Positions 1 through 8,569 of a DNA stretch of 64,000 nucleotides are shown piece after piece (within the stretch, counting starts at the first letter, position 1; each line of letters begins with the position of its first letter). Position numbers and translations under genes: made by a program. The notes under the pieces were generated by a model. The model was given only the letters and a program-made list of their open reading frames with translations, did not search any database and was not told where the DNA came from. Origin of the DNA: Acidobacteria bacterium AB60 (GTDB lineage Bacteria; Acidobacteriota; Terriglobia; Terriglobales; Acidobacteriaceae); the NCBI GenBank assembly GCA_008682415.1, contig VANK01000002.1, forward strand, positions 372,001 to 436,000, written 5' to 3'.

Positions 1-2
1 GC

Positions 3-215
3 GCCGGGCAGAAGGCGGCAGCGATGTCGGGGGCAATCGCCCGGGTGATTCTGCACGAGTGGATTCACATTGCCGAGCAGACCGACCATCATGGACGGCG
101 GGGGATCACGAAGCCGCAGTTCGGGGGCGAGGATCTGCTGGACGGATTCGAGTCGGAGATCGGTGTGTTGAGTCCGGGAGGCGGGAAGGGCGCGGGCAAG
201 AGCCAGCCGAATTGA
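3..215 (+). CDS. C-terminal part of an unknown protein with an HEWIH motif (5' truncated by the window)
   Basis: The frame is open from the left edge to a TGA at 213-215, so the gene probably starts upstream of the window. The visible 70 residues contain the segment ARVILHEWIHIAEQ, in which HEWIH fits the HExxH zinc-ligand pattern of metalloproteases, followed by a Gly-rich polar tail. I do not recognise the family. An internal ATG at base 24 exists but has no ribosome-binding site, which supports a longer gene. A metallopeptidase-like role is only a guess from five residues, and the motif could be chance. Confidence 0.4.
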   Translation, partial: AGQKAAAMSGAIARVILHEWIHIAEQTDHHGRRGITKPQFGGEDLLDGFESEIGVLSPGGGKGAGKSQPN

Positions 216-512
216 GCGAGGGAATCGGGCCAAGGAACCTGCGGCGCGTGGTGGTTCTATCGCCTTTTCTTCGCGTTACATTCGGAACGTTTTACCGGCC
301 GGGAAGAATTTGCCGGTAAACATGGTTGGGCGAGCAGACATTCTTGATCGCAAGTCGTGTGTGTTCAATCGCGTAGCTCAAGATGACATGGCATCCAGCT
401 TGCAAGATGATGGGCAACGAATCGCTCACGAATTCGTGTGTTTTGCCCTGAAGATTTGCGAAAAGCAGCTCGCCCTTCGTTCCAGAGCCCTCGGTGATCC
501 CGCTGTTTCCTG
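216..512 (+). other. Intergenic stretch without a recognisable gene
   Basis: About 300 bases between the partial first gene and the zinc-ribbon protein. It is less GC-rich than its neighbours. Short frames exist on both strands but none has a ribosome-binding site or a recognisable product. A promoter for the 513 gene may lie here, but no convincing -35/-10 pair was found. Confidence 0.4.
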
Positions 513-818
513 ATGAAACTCAGTTGCCTCGGAGAGTACGAGTTCCCCATCCCGAGGTACGGATTGAACTGCCCGAAGTGTTGTTCTGACGAAATGGTCA
601 AGGTTCCCGCCGAGGTGCGCCTGTATCGCAACCCGACGCGGACGATGAGTCATCCACCGATGAATCCGGCGCCGGAGGTGTCGGTGTGTCTGGAGTGTGG
701 GTGGTCGGAGTTTGTGATTCCCGAGGTGTGGCTTGCGGCGGGGTGGCTTGGATCGCTGCGCAAGCATCGGACGAATGCCGCGGTGACGCCGATCCGGAAG
801 GTGCGGGCGGCGTCGTAG
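513..818 (+). CDS. Small zinc-ribbon-like hypothetical protein
   Basis: A 101-residue protein of unknown function. It has two cysteine pairs, CPKC around residue 20 and CLEC around residue 58, spaced like the two knuckles of a zinc ribbon, so metal binding is plausible. The rest is a short soluble domain with an amphipathic segment (EVWLAAGWLGSL) and a basic tail. The ATG at 513 keeps both cysteine knuckles; the next in-frame ATG (594) would lose the first one. No operon partner is visible because a repeat-filled gap follows. Small zinc ribbons of this kind may bind nucleic acid or protein, but nothing here decides. Confidence 0.5.
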   Translation: MKLSCLGEYEFPIPRYGLNCPKCCSDEMVKVPAEVRLYRNPTRTMSHPPMNPAPEVSVCLECGWSEFVIPEVWLAAGWLGSLRKHRTNAAVTPIRKVRAAS

Positions 819-913
819 GGCGCGGCGCTGTCCCGGGTCGACGCATCGTTCGGATGCGTCGCGTTTCGTTTGGCGTTGATTCATGCCAGGGGGGGACGGA
901 GGTATTGGGCGTC

Positions 914-1000
914 GTCCCTACGGGACTCCCGGGGATGGATGTGGGGGCGCTCTCCCCACGCTGAAGCGCGGGGCTAATATCCTTTGCGCCTACGGCGCAA
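914..1000. repeat. Two hairpins with a TAC loop in an intergenic region
   Basis: Two perfect stem-loops share the loop TAC: GTCCC-TAC-GGGAC at 914-926 and TTGCGCC-TAC-GGCGCAA at 984-1000. They sit in the gap between the zinc-ribbon gene and the GH127 gene, downstream of both. They could act as transcript ends or belong to a dispersed palindromic repeat family. Neither has a T-run typical of an intrinsic terminator. Confidence 0.4.
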
Positions 1001-1018
1001 GGGTCGTGGCGACACGAA

Positions 1019-1179
1019 CGTTCCGCAGTCAAGCGATGGTTCGTGGGGCGATGGGCGTTCGTCAGTCAAGCAATGGTTCGTGGGGCGTTGGGGCGATAGC
1101 GTCCGTTGCGCAGACGGCGCAGGGTTCGTGGGAATACGGACGTTCGTCAGCCAGGCCATGATCCGTTTGGCGCATGGGG
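1019..1179. repeat. 37-bp imperfect tandem repeat, two full copies plus a degenerate third
   Basis: Copy 1 (1019-1055) and copy 2 (1056-1092) are directly adjacent, both 37 bp, and differ at only four positions by eye. Each starts CGTTC, contains CAGTCAAG in the first half and GGTTCGTGGGGCG in the second half. A diverged copy starting CGTTCGTCAG lies at 1141-1179, next to the 3' end of the GH127 gene. The unit length is not a multiple of three and no gene covers it. Confidence 0.6.
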
Positions 1180-1189
1180 TGATTGAGGC

Positions 1190-3019
1190 TCAGGCGCTGG
1201 CGTCCAGGTAGAGGCGATAGTGCTCGTCGTAGATGGAGGCGAAGGGGCGCAGGGCGAGGGCGCCGGAGTCGGTGCGGGTCTGCCAGTTGCTGGAGCCCGC
1301 GGAGACTGGGGCAATGGCGAGCAGGTCTTTGCGGGTGAGCCTGGAGGGAATGGCTCCGACGCTGAAGAGCGCGAGGGGCCCGTGTACCGGAGCGACGAGG
1401 TTGGGGTGCTCGGGGTCGACGGCTTCGAGGACCGTGGGCATGTCGAACTCGACTTCGATGCGGTCGCCGGTTTTCCAGGTGCGGTCGAGTGCGGCAAATT
1501 TGCCCGGCTCGGGGGCCGTGAGGACGCGCTGGCCGTTTACTGCAATTGTGGTATTGGGGCCGGCCCAGGCGGGGATGCGGAGCGAGACGCGGAAGGCGCT
1601 GGTCTTGTCGGTGGAGACCTCGATCTGAGTAGAGGGCTGCAGGGGATAGCCGGTGCGCTGGGTGAGCGTGACGCGATCGCCGAGGCGCGCCCATTTGAGG
1701 CGGCTGGGCACATAGAGGTTGACGTAGACGCCGTCGCGGTCGTGGAAGTAGGCGCTGATGCCGTAGTCGGCTGTGACCTGGGAGAAGGTGCCGGTGCAGC
1801 AGTGCCATTGGTAGGGGTGATACACCTTGGCGCCGTCGTTGTTGTAATCGGAGTAGTAGAAGCCGTGGCCATCGCGCGCAAGCGGCTTAGCGCCCAGGAT
1901 GCAGTTGTAGAGGACGCGCTCCATGCTGTCGCCGTAGCGGCTGTCGCGGGTGATGCGGGCGAGATAGCGCGTGATCTTGAAGTGGGCATAGGAGCCGCAG
2001 GGGGTTTCGAAGCTGGAGTGGGACTTGGAGAGGCTCTGCCCGATCTCGCCGCTGCCGGGCTTGCGGAAGTCTTCGTCAGGGCCCCAGCCGCCGGTGGCAA
2101 AGCTCTGGGTCTTCTGCAGGAAGTCAAAACCATTGCGGGCGGCGCGGAGGTACCTCTCGTCGCCGAGGACGAGATAGGCCATTGCGGCCGAGCTGAGGCA
2201 GTTGACGTGACTGTATGCGTGCTTGCCGGGAAGAACGTTCTGGCCTTCGGCGAGGGGATCGAAGTACCAGTCGTTGGGCAGGAACTTCACTGCGAGGTCG
2301 CGGTAGCGCTGGCCGGCGCCGCGCTTCCAGGCGAGGAAGGCATTCTCCGGGAGGGTGTAGGGCTCATCCCAGCAGAAGGACTCATTGATGTGGGGGCGAG
2401 CGTACTGCTGCTGGCGCGAGATGCCGCCGGGGGGGAGGTGGGCCTGGACGGAGTCGAGGGTCTTGTCGAGGACCTTGAAGGCGTCAGAGCAGCCGGCGAA
2501 CTGGCGGGCATCGATGAGGCCGATGGCGATCTTGTCATAGACGTAGGCGGGGAAGCGGTGCTCGTCCCAGCAGTGCGGGGTGATGGCCGGAGCGAAGGCG
2601 CGCACGAGGCGGTGGACCTTGGCCTGGGTGGCTTTGTTGCCGGTGGCGGCGTAGTCGCGGGAGAGGCCGGAGAGGTACTGGCCGAAGGAGTGGCCGGGGG
2701 CGAAGCCGTTGTTGGGGCGCTTGTCGATGTCGGCGATGGGAGCCCAGCTGTACCAGCCACCCATCTCCTCGCCGGGCGCGGGGAGGCCGGCGCGCTGGCG
2801 GAAGGGCTGGAGGAGGGAGTCTTCGTTGAGGGCGGAGTAGGCGGCGTGGTTGGCGTCGAACTGGTGGCGGAGAGGGCCTTCGAGCAGTTCCACATCGCCG
2901 TAGTTGAACTGAGCGAGCGGAGAGGCGGAGGGAGCTTCCGCGAGGAGAGGCCGGGGAATGCGGGCGGCGGCAAGCGCGGCGGCGGAGGCTTTGAGGAAGG
3001 AACGGCGGGAAGGACTCAT
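1190..3019 (-). CDS. Tat-exported GH127 family glycosidase (beta-L-arabinofuranosidase-like, DUF1680)
   Basis: A 609-residue protein of the GH127/DUF1680 family, whose characterised members release beta-L-arabinofuranose from plant glycans. The N-terminus SRRSFLKASAAALAAA is a twin-arginine signal, so the folded enzyme is exported, probably to the periplasm. The family metal/nucleophile region is visible: a Glu and Cys in FETPC (about residues 338-341) and the tandem cysteines of WHCCTGTF (about 406-408); in known members such cysteines bind zinc and one is the nucleophile. A C-terminal beta-sandwich region follows. The ATG at 3019 is chosen because GGAGAAG lies just upstream and the Tat motif begins there; the frame stays open further upstream, but that extension has no family similarity. 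It is transcribed away from the FmdB gene. Confidence 0.88.
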   Translation of the reverse strand: MSPSRRSFLKASAAALAAARIPRPLLAEAPSASPLAQFNYGDVELLEGPLRHQFDANHAAYSALNEDSLLQPFRQRAGLPAPGEEMGGWYSWAPIADIDKRPNNGFAPGHSFGQYLSGLSRDYAATGNKATQAKVHRLVRAFAPAITPHCWDEHRFPAYVYDKIAIGLIDARQFAGCSDAFKVLDKTLDSVQAHLPPGGISRQQQYARPHINESFCWDEPYTLPENAFLAWKRGAGQRYRDLAVKFLPNDWYFDPLAEGQNVLPGKHAYSHVNCLSSAAMAYLVLGDERYLRAARNGFDFLQKTQSFATGGWGPDEDFRKPGSGEIGQSLSKSHSSFETPCGSYAHFKITRYLARITRDSRYGDSMERVLYNCILGAKPLARDGHGFYYSDYNNDGAKVYHPYQWHCCTGTFSQVTADYGISAYFHDRDGVYVNLYVPSRLKWARLGDRVTLTQRTGYPLQPSTQIEVSTDKTSAFRVSLRIPAWAGPNTTIAVNGQRVLTAPEPGKFAALDRTWKTGDRIEVEFDMPTVLEAVDPEHPNLVAPVHGPLALFSVGAIPSRLTRKDLLAIAPVSAGSSNWQTRTDSGALALRPFASIYDEHYRLYLDASA

Positions 3020-3106
3020 GTCTTCTCCGGGGAGAATTGTACGGCGGGGGCGGCAGGTGTCCGGTTCGTATAATGAAAGGAGTGTGATTTTTGCGGGAGG
3101 AGCGCC

Positions 3107-3355
3107 ATGCCAGCCTACGAATATCTGTGCGAGAAGTGCGGAGAGCATTTTGAGCGGCGGCAGAAGATGTCGGACCCGGAGGTCGAGAGCTGCCCGGATT
3201 GCGGCGGCGGGGTGAAGCGGCTGATCTCGGGCGGCGCGGGCGCGATTACCAAGGGCGCGAGCGCGGCAGCGGCGGCGCCCAGCATGTGCGGCATGGGCGG
3301 CCCCTGCTGCGGAGGCGGGAACGCCTGCGGCATGGGCAGCGAGTGCCTCAATTAA
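3107..3355 (+). CDS. FmdB family zinc-ribbon protein
   Basis: An 82-residue protein starting MPAYEYLCEKCGEHFE, the hallmark of the FmdB/CxxC_CXXC_SSSS putative regulatory family. One zinc ribbon is formed by CEKC (residues 8-11) and CPDC (about 29-32). The tail is rich in Gly, Ala, Cys and Met with several extra cysteines, which is common in these proteins and may bind metal. GGGAGGAG just before the ATG serves as the ribosome-binding site. It is divergent from the GH127 gene and followed 63 bp later by the M29 aminopeptidase. The biological role of the family is not settled. Confidence 0.85.
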   Translation: MPAYEYLCEKCGEHFERRQKMSDPEVESCPDCGGGVKRLISGGAGAITKGASAAAAAPSMCGMGGPCCGGGNACGMGSECLN

Positions 3356-3418
3356 AGATCCGCATGAAGTGAACAGCGGGCCCGGAACTGCGAGACTTTC
3401 CCCAGAAGGATTCAAGAG

Positions 3419-4666
3419 ATGGCAACAGTGGCACAGGATGTGTCGTTTGCGCAGAAGCTGGATCAACTGGCGCGGGTAGCAATCGAGGTCGGATTGGGGT
3501 TGACCCGGGGTCAGGAGCTGCTGATGACCGCGCCGCTGGATGCGGTGGCGCTGGTGCGGCGGATTACGGAACACGCGTACCGAGCGGGGGCGTCGCTGGT
3601 GACCACGCTGTACACGGACGATGAGACGACGCTGATGCGGTATCACTACGCGCCGGATGAGGCGTTCGACAAGGCGGCGGGCTGGCTCTACGACGGGATG
3701 GGAGCGGCGTTCCGCAGCGGGTCGGCGCGGCTGGCGATCTCGGGAGCGCATCCGGGGCTGCTGTCGAAGGAGGATCCGGGGAAGGTGGGCCGGGCGAACC
3801 AGGCGGTGTCAAAGGCGTATCGCCCGGCGCTGGAGCTGATCACGCGGCACGAGATCAACTGGACGATCGTGGCGGCGGCGACTCCGCCGTGGGCGGCCGC
3901 GATGTTCCCGGAGGATGACCCGGAGACGGCGACGCAAAAGCTCTGGGATGCGATCTTCGCGATCACGCGCATCAACAGCGAGGACCCGGTGGCGGATTGG
4001 AAGTCTCATGACGCGGGTCTGCATCGGCGCGCGGAGCAGATGAACGCCAAGCGTTACGCGGCGCTGCACTATCGGGGGCCGGGAACGGACTTCCGGCTAG
4101 GGCTGGCGGACGATCACCTGTGGATGGGCGGAGGGACGACGGCGGCCAACGGCGTGTACTGCGTTCCGAATATGCCGACCGAGGAGATCTTCACGACGCC
4201 GCACAAGGATCGCGCCGATGGGCTGGTGACTGCGTCCAAGCCTTTGTCGTACCAGGGCACGATGATTGAAGGCATCCGGGTGCGATTCGAGAAGGGCCGG
4301 ATTGTGGAGGCGCACGCGACGCGGGGGCTCGAGGTGCTGGAGAAGCTGATCTCTACCGATGAGGGAGCGCGGCGGCTGGGCGAGGTGGCATTGGTGCCGC
4401 ATTCGTCGCCGATCGCGGCCAGCGGGCTGACGTTCTTCAACACGCTGTTCGACGAGAACGCCGCCTCGCACATTGCGCTGGGCCAGGCGTATACCAACTG
4501 CCTGAAAGACGGCGACAAGCTGACGCCGGAAGAGCTGGCGGCCCGCGGTGCGAACGACAGCCTGATTCATGTGGACTGGATGATCGGCTCAGACAAGCTG
4601 GACATCGACGGCATTACCGCTTCAGGATCGGCAGAGCCGGTGATGCGCGGCGGCGAGTGGGTGTAA
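3419..4666 (+). CDS. M29 family metallo-aminopeptidase (AmpS/PepS-like)
   Basis: A 415-residue cytoplasmic aminopeptidase of family M29 that removes N-terminal residues from peptides using two metal ions. The length is normal for the family. The expected ligands are visible in order: Glu in NMPTEEIFTTP, Glu in LGEVALVP, His and Tyr in SHIALGQAY, and His plus Asp in LIHVDWMIGS near the C-terminus. There is no signal peptide. It follows the FmdB gene by 63 bp and may be cotranscribed, though the two functions are not obviously linked. Confidence 0.9.
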   Translation: MATVAQDVSFAQKLDQLARVAIEVGLGLTRGQELLMTAPLDAVALVRRITEHAYRAGASLVTTLYTDDETTLMRYHYAPDEAFDKAAGWLYDGMGAAFRSGSARLAISGAHPGLLSKEDPGKVGRANQAVSKAYRPALELITRHEINWTIVAAATPPWAAAMFPEDDPETATQKLWDAIFAITRINSEDPVADWKSHDAGLHRRAEQMNAKRYAALHYRGPGTDFRLGLADDHLWMGGGTTAANGVYCVPNMPTEEIFTTPHKDRADGLVTASKPLSYQGTMIEGIRVRFEKGRIVEAHATRGLEVLEKLISTDEGARRLGEVALVPHSSPIAASGLTFFNTLFDENAASHIALGQAYTNCLKDGDKLTPEELAARGANDSLIHVDWMIGSDKLDIDGITASGSAEPVMRGGEWV

Positions 4667-4786
4667 CGGAGAGCCGGAAGAACTCACCTTGAAGAGGGGC
4701 GTTCGGCATCCAAGAGTCTACCGAGATGGACTCTGAAAGCGGGCACGATCTTTGATTCCCCCGGTCCGATCCCACGAGGGCAACTG

Positions 4787-5617
4787 ATGCGAATCTCACC
4801 TGCAGCTTACGTTCTCTTGCTGGCCCTGGTCGGTGGCACGGGTTCGGCGCAAACTGCTCCCGCGGCGCCTGCCTCGGGAGGACCGCAGCCGGCGGCCGGA
4901 GCGCCGGGGAAGAGCGGAGCGCCCGATGCGGCACCGGCGGCAGCGAGCCCCGTCAACACGCCTTCGTCGCTTCTGCGACCGTCGTTGAGCGCGGTGCAGG
5001 AGGCGCTGAACAACCTCAAGCTGGACAAGTGGAAGAAGGGGTCGGTGCGGGACGAGGCAGGGGACCATGTGAACTCGCTGCTGAAGGACATGCAAGCGAA
5101 TCTTCCGCCGCTGATGGCGGCAGCGGATGCCGCGCCCACGTCGGTGAGCCAGGCTCTCCCGCTGACCAAGCACCTGGATGCGTTTTATGCCGTGCTGTTG
5201 CGCGTGGAGGAGGCGGCGCGGGTGATTGCGCCGGGCGATCAGATTCCGCCGTTGCAACAGGCTCTTCTGCAACTGAACCAGTCGCGGCTGGCGCTGGATG
5301 ACCGTCTTCAGGCCGAGGCGGCGGCCCAGGAGAAGCAGATGGTGGAGATGCAGAGCTCGCTGAAGGCGGCACAGCAGGCGGTGGCGCAGGCCAAGTCGGC
5401 GGCTGCAGCGACTCCGGCGCAGACGTGCAAGCCGGCGACTCCGGCGAAGAAGAAGACGACGAAGAAGCCTGCGCCGACAGCGGCTCCGAATACTCCGGCA
5501 AAGCCAGCGGCGAGCCAGCCGGCGAGTCCATCGGGAACGCAGCAGGCAAAACCAGCGGCAGGCCAGCCGCAGGGGCAGAAGAGCCCGGCCCAGGGACAGC
5601 AGCAAAAGCCCCAGTAA
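4787..5617 (+). CDS. Exported Ala/Pro/Lys-rich protein of unknown function
   Basis: A 276-residue protein with an N-terminal signal peptide (MRISPAAYVLLLALVGGTGSAQ) and three zones: an Ala/Pro/Gly linker, a helical core of about residues 60-205 with heptad-like, possibly coiled-coil segments, and a low-complexity tail of Lys-Thr, Ala-Pro and Gln-rich repeats. The basic tail could contact the cell wall or polyanions. No catalytic motif was seen and I do not recognise a named family. The ATG at 4787 gives a good signal peptide. A clear terminator follows the stop, so it is probably a single-gene unit. Confidence 0.65.
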   Translation: MRISPAAYVLLLALVGGTGSAQTAPAAPASGGPQPAAGAPGKSGAPDAAPAAASPVNTPSSLLRPSLSAVQEALNNLKLDKWKKGSVRDEAGDHVNSLLKDMQANLPPLMAAADAAPTSVSQALPLTKHLDAFYAVLLRVEEAARVIAPGDQIPPLQQALLQLNQSRLALDDRLQAEAAAQEKQMVEMQSSLKAAQQAVAQAKSAAAATPAQTCKPATPAKKKTTKKPAPTAAPNTPAKPAASQPASPSGTQQAKPAAGQPQGQKSPAQGQQQKPQ

Positions 5618-5638
5618 TCAGCGGGATTTTGGGTTGGA

Positions 5639-5672
5639 AGAAGCGCCTTCGGCTGGTCCGGAGGCGCTTTTG
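5639..5672 (+). terminator. Intrinsic terminator after the exported Ala/Pro-rich gene
   Basis: An inverted repeat pairs AAGCGCCttCGG with CCGgAGGCGCTT and ends in a TTTTGTTT run, about 22 bases after the TAA at 5617. Stem, loop and T-tract fit a rho-independent terminator in the plus direction. Confidence 0.75.
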
Positions 5673-5710
5673 TTTGCCGCAAAAAAAATCGGAGCTGGTA
5701 CTTGACGCCA

Positions 5711-5748
5711 TACACTGTTTGCCATACAGTATGTGAAGTACAGTGTAC
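5711..5748 (+). promoter_or_regulatory. Putative PadR operator (autoregulation)
   Basis: Nested inverted repeats lie just before the PadR start: TACACTGT (5711-5718) pairs with ACAGTGTA (5740-5747), and ACTGT (5714-5718) with ACAGT (5726-5730). PadR repressors commonly bind such AT-rich dyads in front of their own operon, so autoregulation is a reasonable inference. Confidence 0.6.
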
Positions 5749-5758
5749 GAGGCACAGG

Positions 5759-6091
5759 ATGGTAGCGATCGCGGACAGTTTGCATGAGAATCTCCGGCTG
5801 GAGCTGCGGCGCGGCTGCCTGACGCTGGCCGTGTTGGGGCAGCTGCGGGAGGAGCACTACGGCTACACGTTGCGCAAGGCGCTGGCGGACCGGGGGTTGG
5901 AGATCGAAGAGAGCACGTTGTATCCGCTGCTGCGGCGACTGGAGTCGCAGGGGCTGCTGGTGAGCGAGTGGCGGGAAGAGGACAAACGCAACAAGCGCTT
6001 TTACCGGCTGTCGCCGGAGGGCGCGGGGGTGCTGGAGTACCTGGCTTCGGAGTGGAAGCGGTTGAACGCGGCGATGGAGAACATTCTGTAG
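5759..6091 (+). CDS. PadR family transcriptional regulator
   Basis: A 110-residue winged-helix regulator. The sequence runs through the typical PadR core: a first helix ending in RRGCLTLAVLGQL, then HYGYTLRKAL, then ESTLYPLLRRLESQGLL and the wing region YRLSPEGAGVLEYL. It is of the short subfamily that is nearly all DNA-binding domain plus one dimerising helix. The ATG at 5759 is preferred over an upstream in-frame ATG at 5702, because the upstream one lies before the operator-like dyads and adds a Cys-rich, non-conserved stretch. The downstream gene starts 17 bp after the stop, so the two form an operon. The pair is probably self-regulated through the dyads at 5711-5748. Confidence 0.9.
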   Translation: MVAIADSLHENLRLELRRGCLTLAVLGQLREEHYGYTLRKALADRGLEIEESTLYPLLRRLESQGLLVSEWREEDKRNKRFYRLSPEGAGVLEYLASEWKRLNAAMENIL

Positions 6092-6108
6092 CGCCGGAGG
6101 AGAAGGTC

Positions 6109-7173
6109 ATGGAATCGACGGATCTGTTGGAACGGTATCTGCAGGCGGTGCGGAAGCTGCTGCCCAGGCGGCGGCAGGACGATATCATCGCGGAGCTTCG
6201 GGCGAACCTGGAGTCGCAGCGCGAGGAACGCGAGGCGGACCTGGGGAGGCCGCTGAGCGAAGGCGAAATGATTGACTGGCTCAAGGAGCTGGGGCCGCCT
6301 CTGGAGGTGGCGGGGCGCTACCAGGCGCCGCGGTACCTGATTGGGCCGGGGATCTTTCCGCTGTATCTCAAGATCCTGCGGCTGGCGGTGCTGGCCGCGT
6401 CGGGCGTGTACGCGATCTCCATTTTGGCGCACGTGCTTCTAGGGTCGAATTACGGTCCGGACTGGGTTGCGGGGCAGATCTTTGACTATCCGGCGCTGCT
6501 GATCACGGTGGCCGCCTGGGTGACGGGTGTGTTCGCGGTGCTGGAGTTTGTTGCCCGGAACTACCCGGAGAAGTGCCCAAATTTGATTGCCGGTTCGGCG
6601 CACTGGTCACCCAACAGCCTGCCGCCGCTGGAGAAGGAGGTGCCGGCGGGAGGCAAACCGCGCAGCTATGTCACGGCTGTGACCGAGCTGATCGTTCAAT
6701 TCCTTGTGGTGGTGTGGATGCTGCTGATCCCGCGCTATCCGTTTCTGGTGATGGGGCCGGGGGCGGCGTTTCTGGAACACTCGCCGGTGCGGATGGTGCA
6801 GATCGAGGTCTATTGGTTCTGGGCTCTGGTGGCGTTCAACATGGTGCAGCTGGTCTGGCAGGGCGCCAACCTGATGACGGGCAACTGGCGGGTGCGCGGT
6901 CCGGTGCAGCACCTGGCCTATAAGGCGATGGGGATTATTCCCACACTGATTCTGCTGGGGGCGCCGGGACACATCTACTTTGAGGCGAATCCTGGAGAGA
7001 CGACTGCGTTGCCGGCCGGGCTGGATCTAACGTCGCTGAACCATGATTTGTATCTGGCGGTGGTGGTGATCTCGTGCATCACGCTGGCGCAACTGGGGTG
7101 GGATTTGTGGAAGTACGGCGCGAGCGCGCGGCGTCGGGCGGCCGCGGATGGGAGCCCCCTGCCGCTGGTGTAG
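6109..7173 (+). CDS. HAAS-type N-domain multi-pass membrane protein
   Basis: A 354-residue inner-membrane protein. Residues 1-75 form an acidic and basic helical domain (LLERYLQAVRKLLP, IIAELRANLESQ, WLKELGPPLEVAGRY) like the HAAS/DUF1700 sensor-like domains that sit in operons with PadR regulators. About six hydrophobic segments follow, with a cytoplasmic or periplasmic loop around residues 155-180. GGAGGAG before the ATG at 6109 supports the start; the frame also opens upstream inside padR but without similarity. It is likely the effector or signalling partner of the PadR. The transported substrate or signal is unknown. Confidence 0.65.
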   Translation: MESTDLLERYLQAVRKLLPRRRQDDIIAELRANLESQREEREADLGRPLSEGEMIDWLKELGPPLEVAGRYQAPRYLIGPGIFPLYLKILRLAVLAASGVYAISILAHVLLGSNYGPDWVAGQIFDYPALLITVAAWVTGVFAVLEFVARNYPEKCPNLIAGSAHWSPNSLPPLEKEVPAGGKPRSYVTAVTELIVQFLVVVWMLLIPRYPFLVMGPGAAFLEHSPVRMVQIEVYWFWALVAFNMVQLVWQGANLMTGNWRVRGPVQHLAYKAMGIIPTLILLGAPGHIYFEANPGETTALPAGLDLTSLNHDLYLAVVVISCITLAQLGWDLWKYGASARRRAAADGSPLPLV

Positions 7174-7312
7174 GTGGCGGCTTTCACCCGGTCGTAAAGG
7201 GAGAGGCGGTTTTCGACGTGGCGAGAACTGGTGGAGAGAGACGGTTAATTCTCCTTTTCTTCGCTTTATCCTATTCGTAGCGGGTTCATGAACGGCTGAT
7301 CCCCGGGCCCTT

Positions 7313-8569
7313 ATGCTCAGCGTTCAAGAGAAACTCGCGATTCTGGCGGATGCGGCGAAGTACGATGCCTCCTGCGCCAGCAGCGGGGCCAAGCGAGCTG
7401 GAAACGGCAAGGGCATCGGGCACTCCGACGGCACGGGGATCTGCCACAGCTATACGCCCGACGGCCGCTGCGTTTCGCTGCTGAAGATTCTGCTGACCAA
7501 CTACTGCACCTATGACTGCGTGTTCTGCGTGAACCGGGTCTCGAGCGATATTCGCCGGGCGCGGTTTACGCCGGCGGAGGTGGTGCAGCTTACGCTGGAG
7601 TTCTACAAGCGGAACTATATTGAAGGGCTTTTTCTGAGCTCCGGGATTATCCAGTCGCCCGATTACACGATGGAGCAGGTGATCGAGGTAGCGCGGAGCC
7701 TGCGCGAGGATCATGCGTTTGGCGGCTATATCCACCTGAAGGCGATCCCCGGCGCCTCGCCGCTGCTGGTGGAGCGAGCGGGCAGGCTGGCGGACCGGTT
7801 GAGCGCGAACATTGAGCTTCCGACCAGGCAGGACCTGGTGCAACTGGCGCCGGACAAGACCGTAAGCGCCATCGAGGACACGATGGCGGAGATCCGCACG
7901 CGCAAGGACGAGGCGGACGAGGACCGCAAGCGGAGGAAGGCCGCCTTGAAGTTTGCGCCTGCGGGGCAAAGCACGCAGATGGTGGTGGGCGCGACGAAGA
8001 CCAGCGACCGTCAGATTCTGGAGACGGCGACGCACCTGTATGCGAGCTATGGTCTGCGGCGAATTTACTACTCGGGATTCAGCCCGTTCCCATTGGGCGA
8101 CACGCGGCTGCCGCAAGCCGCTCCGCCGCTGGTGCGGGAGCACCGGCTGTACCAGGCCGACTGGCTGATGCGCTACTACAAGTTCGAGGCGCAGGAGCTT
8201 ACCAGCGATGCGCAGCCGAACCTGAGCCTGAGCAAGGATCCGAAGCAGGCCTGGGCGGAGAGGCATGCGGAGTTCTTCCCGGTGGATGTGAACACCGCGC
8301 CGCGCGAGGCGCTGCTGCGGGTGCCGGGCATCGGCTATCGCAACGTGGAGCGCATTTTGAAGATCCGGCGCTATCACCGGCTGAGCCTTGAGGATCTGGG
8401 CAAGCTGCGGGTGCGCGTGGCGCTGGCAAAAGGGTATGTAATCGCGAGCGATCATTTGCCGGCCGTATCGGAGATCGCAGCAGCGCCGCGGGAGGGCGAG
8501 GGGGCGGTTCAGCTGCATCTGTTCGCGCCTGAGGCGGCGGCCGTGTCCGCCGTAACGGGAGAGCTGTGA
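7313..8569 (+). CDS. Putative DNA modification/repair radical SAM protein (UdgX-linked)
   Basis: A 418-residue radical SAM enzyme. The cluster motif CTYDCVFC (CxxxCxxC) appears at about residue 64 within LLTNYCTYDCVFCVNR, and the SAM-binding TIM barrel continues through GLFLSSGIIQSPDYTMEQ. The C-terminal third holds a helix-hairpin-helix (NTAPREALLRVPGIGYRNVERIL) that would bind DNA. This matches the family usually annotated as a DNA modification/repair radical SAM protein that is genetically linked to UdgX-type uracil-DNA glycosylases, and such a gene indeed follows with its start overlapping the stop (TGATG). Substrate and reaction are unknown; the pairing points to processing of damaged bases. 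Confidence 0.85.
   Translation: MLSVQEKLAILADAAKYDASCASSGAKRAGNGKGIGHSDGTGICHSYTPDGRCVSLLKILLTNYCTYDCVFCVNRVSSDIRRARFTPAEVVQLTLEFYKRNYIEGLFLSSGIIQSPDYTMEQVIEVARSLREDHAFGGYIHLKAIPGASPLLVERAGRLADRLSANIELPTRQDLVQLAPDKTVSAIEDTMAEIRTRKDEADEDRKRRKAALKFAPAGQSTQMVVGATKTSDRQILETATHLYASYGLRRIYYSGFSPFPLGDTRLPQAAPPLVREHRLYQADWLMRYYKFEAQELTSDAQPNLSLSKDPKQAWAERHAEFFPVDVNTAPREALLRVPGIGYRNVERILKIRRYHRLSLEDLGKLRVRVALAKGYVIASDHLPAVSEIAAAPREGEGAVQLHLFAPEAAAVSAVTGEL

Noticed and set aside
1220..3073. A 617-codon open frame on the plus strand
   Set aside because: It is antisense to the GH127 gene, which has the Tat signal and catalytic motifs. The plus product is low complexity.
3020..3751. N-terminal extension of the GH127 frame
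   Set aside because: The frame stays open for 244 codons upstream, but it crosses the FmdB and M29 genes and has no similarity; the Tat signal and ribosome-binding site fix the start at 3019.
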